A stretch of 58,358 nucleotides of DNA from Actinomadura violacea (GTDB lineage Bacteria > Actinomycetota > Actinomycetes > Streptosporangiales > Streptosporangiaceae), in assembly GCF_017573465.1 (NCBI RefSeq), contig NZ_JAGEPF010000052.1, positions 1 to 58,358 of the forward strand. Direction: 5' to 3'. Positions 27,919 to 35,375 of this stretch are shown piece after piece. Position 1 is the first letter of the stretch, and each line of letters begins with the position of its first letter. The notes under the pieces are model-generated. The model was given only the letters and a program-made list of their open reading frames with translations. It ran no database searches and was not told the DNA's origin. The position numbers were made by a program, and so were the translations under genes.

Positions 27919-29159
27919 AGCGTGACGTGATGGAGGCGCTGGCCGCGGCGCGGCCGGAACGGCTCGACCCGCCGGCGGACCCGGACGCCGCCCGCGACCG
28001 CCGGGAGCGGGACCTCGCGCGGGCGTTCCTCGCGGAGCCGGACGCGCCCGGGTCAGGGTCCGCGTCCGTGGGACGGGCGCGGGGGCGCCGTCCCCTCCGG
28101 TGGGCGGTGCTCGGCGCGGTCGCCGCCGGCGCCGCGGCGGCCGTCGGGATCGCGACGGCCGGTTCGCCGGGGACGCCCGGCCCGCCCGCCCGGCCGGGAC
28201 CGCCCGGGAGCGTCGACCTGAACAGGCAGGCGGTGCTCGCCGCCGCGACGAAGGCGGAGCAGGCGCCGACCGGCAAGTACTGGGTCGCCGACACGGTCGA
28301 CGGCCAGTCCTACATCATCCGCGCGAAGACCGGGACCTACGCGATCAGCGCCGCGAGCGCCGAGACCTTCCAATGGACGGGCGCGAAGCGCGGCATGGGC
28401 GAGGCCTCCTACGGCCGCGACCTCCCGGCCCACCCGGTGACCCCGCGCGACAAGGCGCTGTGGCGCAAGGCCGGGTCGCCGTCGAGCTTCCGGGTGTGGT
28501 CCAACGACCACTACTACACCTACAAGGCCAAGACGACCGGGTGGCGGTCGGAAGGCCCGGAGGTCGGCGCCGACCCGCACGGCGGCGGCGGGTTCATCGG
28601 CGCCAAGCGCGGCCTCTCCTCGCTCGACGACCTGCGGAAACTGCCGACCGACCCGGACCGGCTCGCGGAGATGTTCCTGAGCGAGAAGGCGATGGACCCG
28701 GCGATGGGACGGGCGCCGGGCCACCGGCGGCGGTTGAGCCCGGAGCAGATGGCCGGCGTCAAGTTCTGGCGGGTGTCGGCGATCCTGAGCGGCCCGGCGC
28801 CGTCCAGGGTCCGGGCCGGCCTGATCCGGGCGCTGACGGCCCAGCCGGGCGTGCACGCGATCGGGAACGCCGTCGATCCGCTCGGCCGCCGGGGCGTCGC
28901 GCTCGCCACCGACGACCGGGCGGCGACGGTCACCGGCGAGTACGGCGCGCCGAAGGCCGAGCGGGGGACGTACCGCTCCCGCACCGTGATCATGTTCGAC
29001 GAGCGCACCGGCGCGCTGCTGTCCGTGCAGGACCAGCTGACCGCGCCGGGCGGCCCGTACGCGGAGATGAAGCCCGGCTTCGTCATCAACTACTCCGCCG
29101 AGCGCGCCGCCGGCTGGACCGACACCAAGCCGAAGCCTCCGGCGGAGCTGCCCTTCTGA
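27915..29159 (+). CDS. CU044_5270-family protein (partner of sigma at 27190)
   Basis: 414 residues: ~60-residue cytoplasmic part, membrane helix (WAVLGAVAAGAAAAVGIAT), then a periplasm-facing domain with QAVLAAATKAEQAPTGKYWV, GQSYIIRAKTGTYAISAASA and SPSSFRVWSNDHYYTYK. These blocks are shared almost word for word with the protein at 29904, so the two are recent paralogues. Start ATG overlaps the sigma stop by 4 bases, so production is coupled. Family members accompany ECF sigma factors and probably sequester or sense. Confidence 0.9.
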   Translation: MKRDVMEALAAARPERLDPPADPDAARDRRERDLARAFLAEPDAPGSGSASVGRARGRRPLRWAVLGAVAAGAAAAVGIATAGSPGTPGPPARPGPPGSVDLNRQAVLAAATKAEQAPTGKYWVADTVDGQSYIIRAKTGTYAISAASAETFQWTGAKRGMGEASYGRDLPAHPVTPRDKALWRKAGSPSSFRVWSNDHYYTYKAKTTGWRSEGPEVGADPHGGGGFIGAKRGLSSLDDLRKLPTDPDRLAEMFLSEKAMDPAMGRAPGHRRRLSPEQMAGVKFWRVSAILSGPAPSRVRAGLIRALTAQPGVHAIGNAVDPLGRRGVALATDDRAATVTGEYGAPKAERGTYRSRTVIMFDERTGALLSVQDQLTAPGGPYAEMKPGFVINYSAERAAGWTDTKPKPPAELPF

Positions 29160-29186
29160 CCTCCGGACCGGGGTGACCGCCCGCCC

Positions 29187-29231
29187 CGCCTTCGCCCTCC
29201 GCCCGGCCGTCCCGGGCGGAGGGCGAAGGCG
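29187..29231 (+). terminator. Strong hairpin terminator
   Basis: A perfect 20-bp stem with the loop CCGTC (arms 29187-29206 and 29212-29231) between the first sigma/CU044_5270 pair and the second. It probably separates the two transcripts. Confidence 0.85.
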
Positions 29232-29292
29232 TTCCGGGGTTCCGGTTGAGAACGGGGTGATCCGTCCCTCCCCCCACAGCGAGGATTCGTCC

Positions 29293-29907
29293 ATGGCACA
29301 CGACCGCCCGCCGGGGCGCGAGGCCCCGGCCGGGCCCGGCTCCGACGCGGAGGTGATCGCCCGTTCGCGGCGAGAACCGGACGCGTTCGCGGAGATCTTC
29401 CACCGCCACTTCGCCGAGATCCACCGCTACGCGGCCCGCCGGCTCGGCGCCGACGCGGCCGACGACATCGCCGCCGAGACGTTCCTCGTCGCGTTCCGCA
29501 AGCGCGGCCGGTTCGACCCGGGCCACCGGTCGGCGCGGCCCTGGCTGTACGGGATCGCCACCCGGCTGATCGGGCTGCACCGGCGCGGCGAGGGCCGGCG
29601 GTACCGGGCGCTCGCGCGCACGCCCGCCGAGCACGTCCAGGACGGGCACGAGGACCGGGTCGCGGCGCGCGTCACCGCGGGCGACGCGGGCGCGGACCTC
29701 GCGGACGCGCTGGCCCGGCTGCCGCGCGGGGAGCGGGACGTCCTGCTCCTGGTGGCGCTGGCCGACCTGTCCTACGAGGAGGTCGGGCGGGCGCTCGGGC
29801 TGAAGACCGGCACGGTCGCGTCCCGGCTGCACCGTGCCCGGCGCCGCTTACGGGACGCGCTCGGCGACACCAGGACGGCACTGTTCGCGGAGGAGGCGAC
29901 GGCATGA
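29293..29907 (+). CDS. ECF sigma factor
   Basis: 204 residues. Region 2: DAEVIARSRREPDAFAEIFHRHFAEIHRYAARRLGADAADDIAAETFLVAFRKRGRFDPG, with the RPWLYGIATRLIG helix. Region 4: LPRGERDVLLLVALADLSYEEVGRALGLKTGTVASRLHRARRRL. AGCGAGGA precedes the ATG. It resembles the sigma factors at 9716 and 33733 more than the one at 27190. The partner gene starts within its last codons (ATGA). Confidence 0.93.
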   Translation: MAHDRPPGREAPAGPGSDAEVIARSRREPDAFAEIFHRHFAEIHRYAARRLGADAADDIAAETFLVAFRKRGRFDPGHRSARPWLYGIATRLIGLHRRGEGRRYRALARTPAEHVQDGHEDRVAARVTAGDAGADLADALARLPRGERDVLLLVALADLSYEEVGRALGLKTGTVASRLHRARRRLRDALGDTRTALFAEEATA

Positions 29908-31235
29908 ACGAGACCGATGAACTGGACGGCGTGCGACGGCTGCTGGCCGAACCCCCGGACCCGTCGCCCGAGGCGTCCGCGAAGGCGTTCGGCCTGCTCA
30001 CGGACGAGATGTCGGGCGGGCGGCGCGTCCGGACGACCGGTGCGCGCCGCCGGCTACGGTCGCGGTGGCCGATCGGGCTCGGCGCCGGCCTGGTCGCGGC
30101 GGGCGCCGCGGCGGCAGTGGTGGTCGCGACGGTCGGTTCGCCGGGTTCGCCCGGCACGGGGAAGCCATCGGAGAAGATCGACCTGAACAAGCAGGCGGTG
30201 CTCGCGGCGGCGGCGAAGGCGGCGCTGATGCCGACCGGCAGGTACTGGTACACCGACACGGTCGACGGGCAGTCCTACATCGTCCGCGCGAAGACCGGGG
30301 CATACGCGATCAGCGCCGCGAGCTCCGAAACGTTCCAGTGGACGGGCGCGAAGCACGGCAGCGGCCGGGAGTTCTACGGGCGCTCCCTGCCCGCACGGCC
30401 GCTGACGCCGCGGGACGAGGCGCTGTGGCGCAGGGCCGGGTCGCCGTCGAGCTTCCGGGTGTGGTCCAACGACCACTACGGCACCTACACCCGGCGGTCG
30501 ACCCCGTGGAAGGCGGACGAGCCGGAGACGGGGGCCGGCGGCCGCTGGCTCGGGGACAACAGCGTGCCCGGCAAGCCGACCGGCGGCATGACGGTCGAGG
30601 ACCTGCGGAATCTGCCCACCGACCCCGAGCGTCTCGCGGCGCGGTTCTTGCGGCACCCGTCCCTGGACGCGAATCGGCGGGACGGGCTGCGGAAGGAACT
30701 GGCGGCGCGGCGGCAGAAGCCCGTCCCCGCCGACCCCGGCAAGCGGGCCGAGCGCGCCGCTGCCATCAAGGAGCTTCAGAGGGAGCTCGCGCAGACGGAG
30801 CAGCGCCTCAAGGAGGACCCGTACGGCGCCGACGGCACGGTGATGGACGCCGAGGAACTGATGATGGACGTGCCGTTCCCGCCCGCGGTGCGGGCCGGGC
30901 TGATGCGGGCCCTCGCCGCGTATCCCGGGGTGCGGGCGATCGGCGCGGTGGTGGACGGGCTGGGCCGCAAGGGCGTCGCGCTCGCCGGCCCCGACATCAC
31001 CATCGACAACGGCGACGGCGACGCCCCTGGCGCCGAGCGGGGCTCCTTCGTCTCCCACCAGGAGCTGATGTTCGACCCGCGGACCGGTGAGCTGCTCGGC
31101 GGCCGGAGCGTGCTGGCCCGGCCGGGCGGCGCCTACCGGTCGCAGGCGCCCGGCTTCGTGATCGATTACGAACTGGTCCGCTCGTCCGGCTGGACCGACA
31201 CCAGGCCGAAGCCCCCGCCGAAGCTCCCCTTCTGA
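29904..31235 (+). CDS. CU044_5270-family protein (partner of sigma at 29293)
   Basis: 443 residues, with a membrane helix (IGLGAGLVAAGAAAAVVVAT) after a ~50-residue cytoplasmic tail. The extracytoplasmic domain repeats the blocks of the 27915 protein (QAVLAAAAKAALMPTGRYWY, GQSYIVRAKTGAYAISAASS, SPSSFRVWSNDHYGTY) and adds a charged helical insert at roughly residues 265-315 (PGKRAERAAAIKELQRELAQTEQRLKED). It overlaps the upstream sigma stop, and the gene is followed by the second long palindrome. Confidence 0.9.
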   Translation: MNETDELDGVRRLLAEPPDPSPEASAKAFGLLTDEMSGGRRVRTTGARRRLRSRWPIGLGAGLVAAGAAAAVVVATVGSPGSPGTGKPSEKIDLNKQAVLAAAAKAALMPTGRYWYTDTVDGQSYIVRAKTGAYAISAASSETFQWTGAKHGSGREFYGRSLPARPLTPRDEALWRRAGSPSSFRVWSNDHYGTYTRRSTPWKADEPETGAGGRWLGDNSVPGKPTGGMTVEDLRNLPTDPERLAARFLRHPSLDANRRDGLRKELAARRQKPVPADPGKRAERAAAIKELQRELAQTEQRLKEDPYGADGTVMDAEELMMDVPFPPAVRAGLMRALAAYPGVRAIGAVVDGLGRKGVALAGPDITIDNGDGDAPGAERGSFVSHQELMFDPRTGELLGGRSVLARPGGAYRSQAPGFVIDYELVRSSGWTDTRPKPPPKLPF

Positions 31236-31239
31236 CTTC

Positions 31240-31301
31240 GTTGACTTGCGGCGTGTCGGCCTTAAAACCGCCTCCATAAGGCCGACACGCCGCAAGTCAA
31301 C
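31240..31301. repeat. Long intergenic inverted repeat, copy 2 of 3
   Basis: Perfect 25-bp arms (31240-31264 and 31277-31301) around a 12-base loop, containing GACTTGCGGCGTGTCGGCC. It lies between convergent genes and overlaps the stop codon of the TetR gene (31297-31299). Compare 2433-2494 and 42886-42947. Confidence 0.9.
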
Positions 31302-32028
31302 GGGGGACGCGGGCTTCGATGCCGTCCAGGAGGCAGGTCAGGCCGTAGGTGAAGCGGGACTCCAGGATGTCGCCGGTCTCCTTCGCCCAGACGTCCCGGA
31401 CGTGGGCGGCGAGGCGCGGGTGGCGGTCGGTGATCTCGGCGAGGTAGGGGCCGAGCGTCCGCATCCAGTCCTCGCCGGTCGCACCGCCGTGGGTGCCCTG
31501 CCAGCTCGCCTCGCTGCCGGCCGCGCCGATGATGTAGTCGGCGACAAGCGACATCGCGTTCTCCAGGTCCATGCCGGTGAAGCCGGCCCCGTCGAACGCG
31601 ATGATCACCTCTTCCAGGACGCGGGTGGCGTTCGGGCCGATCATCGGCTGGGCGCCGAACAGCGGGACCGTCCACGGGTGCCGGTGGATCATCGCGCGGA
31701 GGCTGCGGGCGTATCCGGCGACCGCGTCCCGCCAGCCGCCGTCCCCGCCGTCCGGGGCCGGGACGGCGACCTCGGCCATCACCCGGTCGAGGGCCAGCTC
31801 CAGCAGCTCGTCCTTGTTCGCGACGTGCCAGTAGACGGACGTGGCGCCGGAGTTCAGCCGGGTGCCGAGCCGCCGCATGCTGAGCCCGTTCAGGCCCTCG
31901 GCGTCGAGCAGCTCCAGTGCGGCGTCGACGATCTGGTCGCGGCTGAGCGTCGGCTGCTCGCGCCGTGCGCGCTGCGGGCGCACCCACACCGACTCCGGCG
32001 GTTTCTTCGCGCCCGCCTTGTCCGCCAT
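31297..32028 (-). CDS. TetR-family repressor (TetR_C type)
   Basis: 243 residues. Helix-turn-helix: DQIVDAALELLDAEGLNGLSMRRLGTRLNSGATSVYWHVANKDELLELALDRVM. The C-terminal domain has HRHPWTVPLFGAQPMIGPNATRVLEE, the pattern of TetR_C proteins that bind tetracycline-like ligands or control efflux. It is divergent from an MFS exporter with several half-sites in between, so it probably represses that exporter and itself. SD is GGAGGG. Confidence 0.93.
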   Translation of the reverse strand: MADKAGAKKPPESVWVRPQRARREQPTLSRDQIVDAALELLDAEGLNGLSMRRLGTRLNSGATSVYWHVANKDELLELALDRVMAEVAVPAPDGGDGGWRDAVAGYARSLRAMIHRHPWTVPLFGAQPMIGPNATRVLEEVIIAFDGAGFTGMDLENAMSLVADYIIGAAGSEASWQGTHGGATGEDWMRTLGPYLAEITDRHPRLAAHVRDVWAKETGDILESRFTYGLTCLLDGIEARVPR

Positions 32029-32052
32029 CGGTCCCTCCCAGGCTCGGTTCTT

Positions 32053-32130
32053 CTCGTACAGAGTACCGGGACTTGAACGGTGTGCGAGTCCTGTCGTACA
32101 GTGTGCGAGTCAGCTCGAACACCGTACGAG
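32053..32130. promoter_or_regulatory. Intergenic control region of TetR/MFS pair, with repeated half-sites
   Basis: The half-site (C/G)TCGTAC(A/G)G(A/T)GT occurs at 32053-32064 and 32093-32104 and inverted at 32130-32119 (CTCGTACGGTGT). TCGTACAGTGT and ACACCGTACGA flank 32094-32129 as an imperfect palindrome. A promoter fits the plus strand: TTGAAC (32073-32078), 18-base gap, TACAGT (32097-32102), with the -10 box embedded in a half-site. This is the expected operator of the neighbouring TetR protein. Confidence 0.65.
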
Positions 32131-32140
32131 GAGAGATCTC

Positions 32141-33649
32141 GTGAACGCGTCCGCCCCCGCGCCGCACCCCCGGCGATGGCAGATCCTCGGCGTCCTGTGC
32201 CTGAGCCTGCTGGCCGTCACCGTCGACAACACGATCCTCAACGTGGCGATCCCGTCGCTGCTCAAGGACCTGCACGCCACCATGTCCGACGTCCAGTGGA
32301 CGATCGACGCCTACTCGCTCGTCTTCGCCGGCCTGCTGCTCACCGCCGGCGGCCTCGGCGACCGCTTCGGCCGGCGCCGCGCCATGCTGATCGGCTTCGC
32401 GCTGTTCGGCGGCGGCTCGCTGCTCGGCGCGTTCGCCGCGAACCCCGGCGAGCTGATCGCGATGCGCGCGGTGATGGGCCTCGGCGGCGCCTTCCTGATG
32501 CCCGGCACCCTGTCGATCATGGCCCAGGTGTTCGGCCCGGACGAGCGCGCGAAGGCGTTCGCGATCTGGGGCGCCGCGTCCATGATCGGCGTCGCCGGCG
32601 GGCCCGCGCTCGGCGGCGTGCTGCTGGAGCACTTCTGGTGGGGGTCGGTGTTCCTGGTGAACGTCCCCGTCACCGCCGTCGCCGTCATCGGCCTGCTCGT
32701 CCTGGTCCCCGAGTCGCGCGGCCCGCGCCGCCGCCCCGACGTCCTCGGCTCCGTCCTGTCCACCGCCGGCATGGCCTCGCTGGTGTGGGCGATCATCTCC
32801 GCGCCCGACCACGGCTGGACCGGCGCCCGCACCGTCGGCGGCCTCGCCGCCGGCGCCGCCGCCCTCGCCGCGTTCGCCGCGTGGCAGCACCGCAACCCCG
32901 AGCCGATGCTCGACCTCGCCCTGCTGCGCAAGCGCGCCTTCTCCGGCTCCGCCGCCGTCATCGCGATCCTCGGGTTCGTCCTCGCCGGGACGCTGTTCGC
33001 CCTCACCCAGACGCTCCAGCTCGTCCTCGGCTACGGCCAGCTCAAGGCCGGGCTCGCGCTGCTGCCCTGCGCCGTCGCCGCCGCGCTCGGCAACGGCCTC
33101 GGCGCCGCCCTCGAATCCCGGCTCGGCGCCCGCCCCGCCCTGGTCACCGGCCTGCTCGTCATCGCCGCCGGGTTCGGCGCCCTCGCCCTCGAAGGCCCCG
33201 GCGACGGCTTCGCCCCGATCATCACCGGGCTCGTCGTCATCGGGTTCGGCATGGGCCTCGGCTCCCCGCCCGCCTACAACCTGCTGATGGCGGCCGTCCC
33301 CGTCGAGGAGGCCGGCGTCGGGTCCGCGGTGAACGACGCGGGCCAGGAGCTCGGCAACGCGCTCGGCGTCGCCGTCCTCGGCAGCGTCGTCTCCGCCGTC
33401 TACGCCCGCGGCCTGCCGGAGGGCGCCCCCGCCGCCGCGAAGCACTCGCTCGGCGAGGCCCTCGCGCTCGGCGACCCCGCCCTCGCCCACCAGGCCCGCG
33501 ACGCGTTCGTCCACGCGGTGTCCGCCGGGTCCCTCGCCGGCTGCGGCGCCACCCTCGCCGCCGCCGTGTTCGCCGCGCTCGTCCTGCGCGGCGTCCCCCG
33601 CCCGGACGCCGCGGACGCCGAGCCCGCGAAGGTCGCCGAGCCCGCGTGA
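32141..33649 (+). CDS. MFS drug-efflux transporter (DHA2 type)
   Basis: 502 residues, with the size and predicted 14-helix layout of EmrB/QacA proteins. The N-terminal QILGVLCLSLLAVTVDNTILNVAIPSLLKDL is the DHA2 helix 1 motif, GGLGDRFGRRRAMLIGF is motif A, and GPALGGVLLEHFWWGSVFLVNVP resembles the conserved loop C/D region. A drug-proton antiporter is likely, with drug identity unknown. GTG 32141 has GAGGAGAG. Control by the divergent TetR protein is likely. Confidence 0.93.
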   Translation: MNASAPAPHPRRWQILGVLCLSLLAVTVDNTILNVAIPSLLKDLHATMSDVQWTIDAYSLVFAGLLLTAGGLGDRFGRRRAMLIGFALFGGGSLLGAFAANPGELIAMRAVMGLGGAFLMPGTLSIMAQVFGPDERAKAFAIWGAASMIGVAGGPALGGVLLEHFWWGSVFLVNVPVTAVAVIGLLVLVPESRGPRRRPDVLGSVLSTAGMASLVWAIISAPDHGWTGARTVGGLAAGAAALAAFAAWQHRNPEPMLDLALLRKRAFSGSAAVIAILGFVLAGTLFALTQTLQLVLGYGQLKAGLALLPCAVAAALGNGLGAALESRLGARPALVTGLLVIAAGFGALALEGPGDGFAPIITGLVVIGFGMGLGSPPAYNLLMAAVPVEEAGVGSAVNDAGQELGNALGVAVLGSVVSAVYARGLPEGAPAAAKHSLGEALALGDPALAHQARDAFVHAVSAGSLAGCGATLAAAVFAALVLRGVPRPDAADAEPAKVAEPA

Positions 33650-33703
33650 AAGCGGCGCGGGGGTCCGGCGGAGTAGAAGTGACCACACCCCCGGAGGTGC
33701 CCC

Positions 33704-33736
33704 ATGCCGGACCCCATCCCAGGGGCGGCCGAGTGA
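33704..33736 (+). CDS. Possible 10-residue leader ORF before the sigma gene
   Basis: ATG CCG GAC CCC ATC CCA GGG GCG GCC GAG TGA encodes MPDPIPGAAE. A strong SD (GGAGGTG) lies 5 bases before the ATG. The TGA overlaps the GTG start of the ECF sigma gene (33733) as GTGA, so translation of the leader could control the sigma by coupling. A run of prolines may slow ribosomes. This is a suggestion from sequence only. Confidence 0.35.
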   Translation: MPDPIPGAAE

Positions 33737-34305
33737 CCGCCCCGCCCGACCTCGACTGGACGGACGCGGAGCTGATCGCCGCGTCCGTCCGCGACGGCGA
33801 CCGCTTCACCGCCGTCTACGACCGGTACTTCCCCGACGTGCACCGCTACGTCGCCGGACGCCTCGGCCCGCAGGCGGCCGAGGACGTCGTCGCCGAGACG
33901 TTCCTCGCCGCGTTCCGCCGCCGCGCCGCCTTCGACCCGTCCCGCGGGACGGTCCGCCCCTGGCTGTTCGGCATCGCGACCAACCTCATCAACCAGCACC
34001 GCCGCACCGAGACCCGCCGGTACCGGGCGCTCGCGCGGGTCGGCGTGGACCGCGACCCCGGCGGCCACGACGAGCGCGTCGCGGCCTCGGTGTCCGCCGA
34101 GCGCCTGCAGCCGTCCCTCGCCAGCGCCCTCGCCGGGCTGTCTCGCAAGGACCGCGACGTCGTGCTGCTGAAGGCCCTCGCCCAGCTCTCCCACGAGGAG
34201 ATCGCCGACGTGCTGGGCATCCCGTACGGCACCGTCGGCTCCCGCCTGAACCGCGCCCGCAAGAAGCTGCGGGCCGCGCTCCCCACCGGAACGGAAGGAA
34301 TGTGA
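33733..34305 (+). CDS. ECF sigma factor
   Basis: 190 residues. Region 2: ELIAASVRDGDRFTAVYDRYFPDVHRYVAGRLGPQAAEDVVAETFLAAFRRRAAFDPSRG, followed by RPWLFGIATNLINQH. Region 4: LSRKDRDVVLLKALAQLSHEEIADVLGIPYGTVGSRLNRARKKL. GTG 33733 has AGGGGCGG nearby and overlaps a short leader ORF. The partner gene's GTG overlaps its stop (ATGTGA region), a coupled pair as elsewhere in the window. Confidence 0.93.
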   Translation: MTAPPDLDWTDAELIAASVRDGDRFTAVYDRYFPDVHRYVAGRLGPQAAEDVVAETFLAAFRRRAAFDPSRGTVRPWLFGIATNLINQHRRTETRRYRALARVGVDRDPGGHDERVAASVSAERLQPSLASALAGLSRKDRDVVLLKALAQLSHEEIADVLGIPYGTVGSRLNRARKKLRAALPTGTEGM

Positions 34306-35375
34306 CCGTGGACGAACTCCAGATGATCGCCACAATGCTCGACGAACCGCCGACACAGGAGAGCGAGGACGCGGTGCGCCACCGCGTCCTCAACGGGATG
34401 CGCGCGCCGCAGCGACCGGAGCGCCGCGCCTGGCGGCGCCCCGCCCTGTGGAGCGGCCTCGGCCTGACCGCCACCGCCGCCGCGGTCACGGGTGCGGTCG
34501 TCCTGTCGTCCGGCACGACCCCCCGCGCGCCCGACCCCGGTGCCGCCGGGCCGCAGCCGATGACGGCCAAGACCGTCCTGCTCACCGCCGCGACCAAGGC
34601 GGAGGGCGCGCCCGCGGGCCACGGACGGTACTGGTCGTCGGTGATCCGCGAGGGCGGCTATGTGGTGAGCGACTCCGGGCAGCACTACACCGTCCGCGAG
34701 ATCGGTTCCTGGGACGCCGGCCCCGGCAAGGACGCCTGGGTCGCCGAGCGCGTCGTCAGCAGCCGCTACACCGGCCCGGCCCCTGCCGGTGGTCCGTCCC
34801 CGTCCGGCGGCCCGGTCAACAGCCCCAACCGCGGCCCGGTCACCAGGCCCGGCCCCGGCAAGTGGACGAAGAGCAAGGTCAAGGGCGGTGAGGCGTTCCG
34901 CCTCGCCGACTGGGAGGGCACCGACCCGCCGGACGTCCGCAGGCTCCCCGCCGACCCGCAGGCGCTGCGGCGGTTCCTGAACCGGACGCTCCCGGACCAC
35001 GCCGACCCCGCCGAATGGCTGATGAGCAACGCCCAGAAGGTCGGCGCCGCGCCCGTGAAGCCGCGCGTGCTGGCCGCGATGTACCGGCTGCTCGCCGCCG
35101 CGCCGGGCCTGCGCGGCGTCGGCGCGGTCACCGACCCGCTCGGCCGCCGCGGCGAGGGCGTCGCCCGCCGGGTGCGCGCGGACGGCACCGTCCTGGACGA
35201 GCGGCTCGTGATCGACCCGGCGACGGGGCGGCTGCTCGCCCAGGAGTCCGTGCTGGTGACGCCGGGGAAGGCGTGGGCCGGCCGCAAGCCCGGCACGGTC
35301 GTGTCCTATGACGCGCTCGTGTCCTGCGGCTGGACGGACAAGGTCCCCGCCTACCCCGTCGAGAAGGCGGGCTAG
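34302..35375 (+). CDS. CU044_5270-family protein (partner of sigma at 33733)
   Basis: 357 residues. N-terminal cytoplasmic segment (VDELQMIATMLDEPPTQESEDAV) then a membrane helix (GLGLTATAAAVTGAVVLSSG). The extracytoplasmic part has TVLLTAATKAEGAPAGHGRYWSS, the shared opening of the family's outer domain, a Pro/Gly-rich linker, and the terminal GVGAVTDPLGRRGEGV...VVSYDALVSCGWTD. It is more diverged than the 27915/29904 pair. Its stop shares CTAG with the convergent dehydrogenase stop. Confidence 0.88.
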   Translation: MTVDELQMIATMLDEPPTQESEDAVRHRVLNGMRAPQRPERRAWRRPALWSGLGLTATAAAVTGAVVLSSGTTPRAPDPGAAGPQPMTAKTVLLTAATKAEGAPAGHGRYWSSVIREGGYVVSDSGQHYTVREIGSWDAGPGKDAWVAERVVSSRYTGPAPAGGPSPSGGPVNSPNRGPVTRPGPGKWTKSKVKGGEAFRLADWEGTDPPDVRRLPADPQALRRFLNRTLPDHADPAEWLMSNAQKVGAAPVKPRVLAAMYRLLAAAPGLRGVGAVTDPLGRRGEGVARRVRADGTVLDERLVIDPATGRLLAQESVLVTPGKAWAGRKPGTVVSYDALVSCGWTDKVPAYPVEKAG

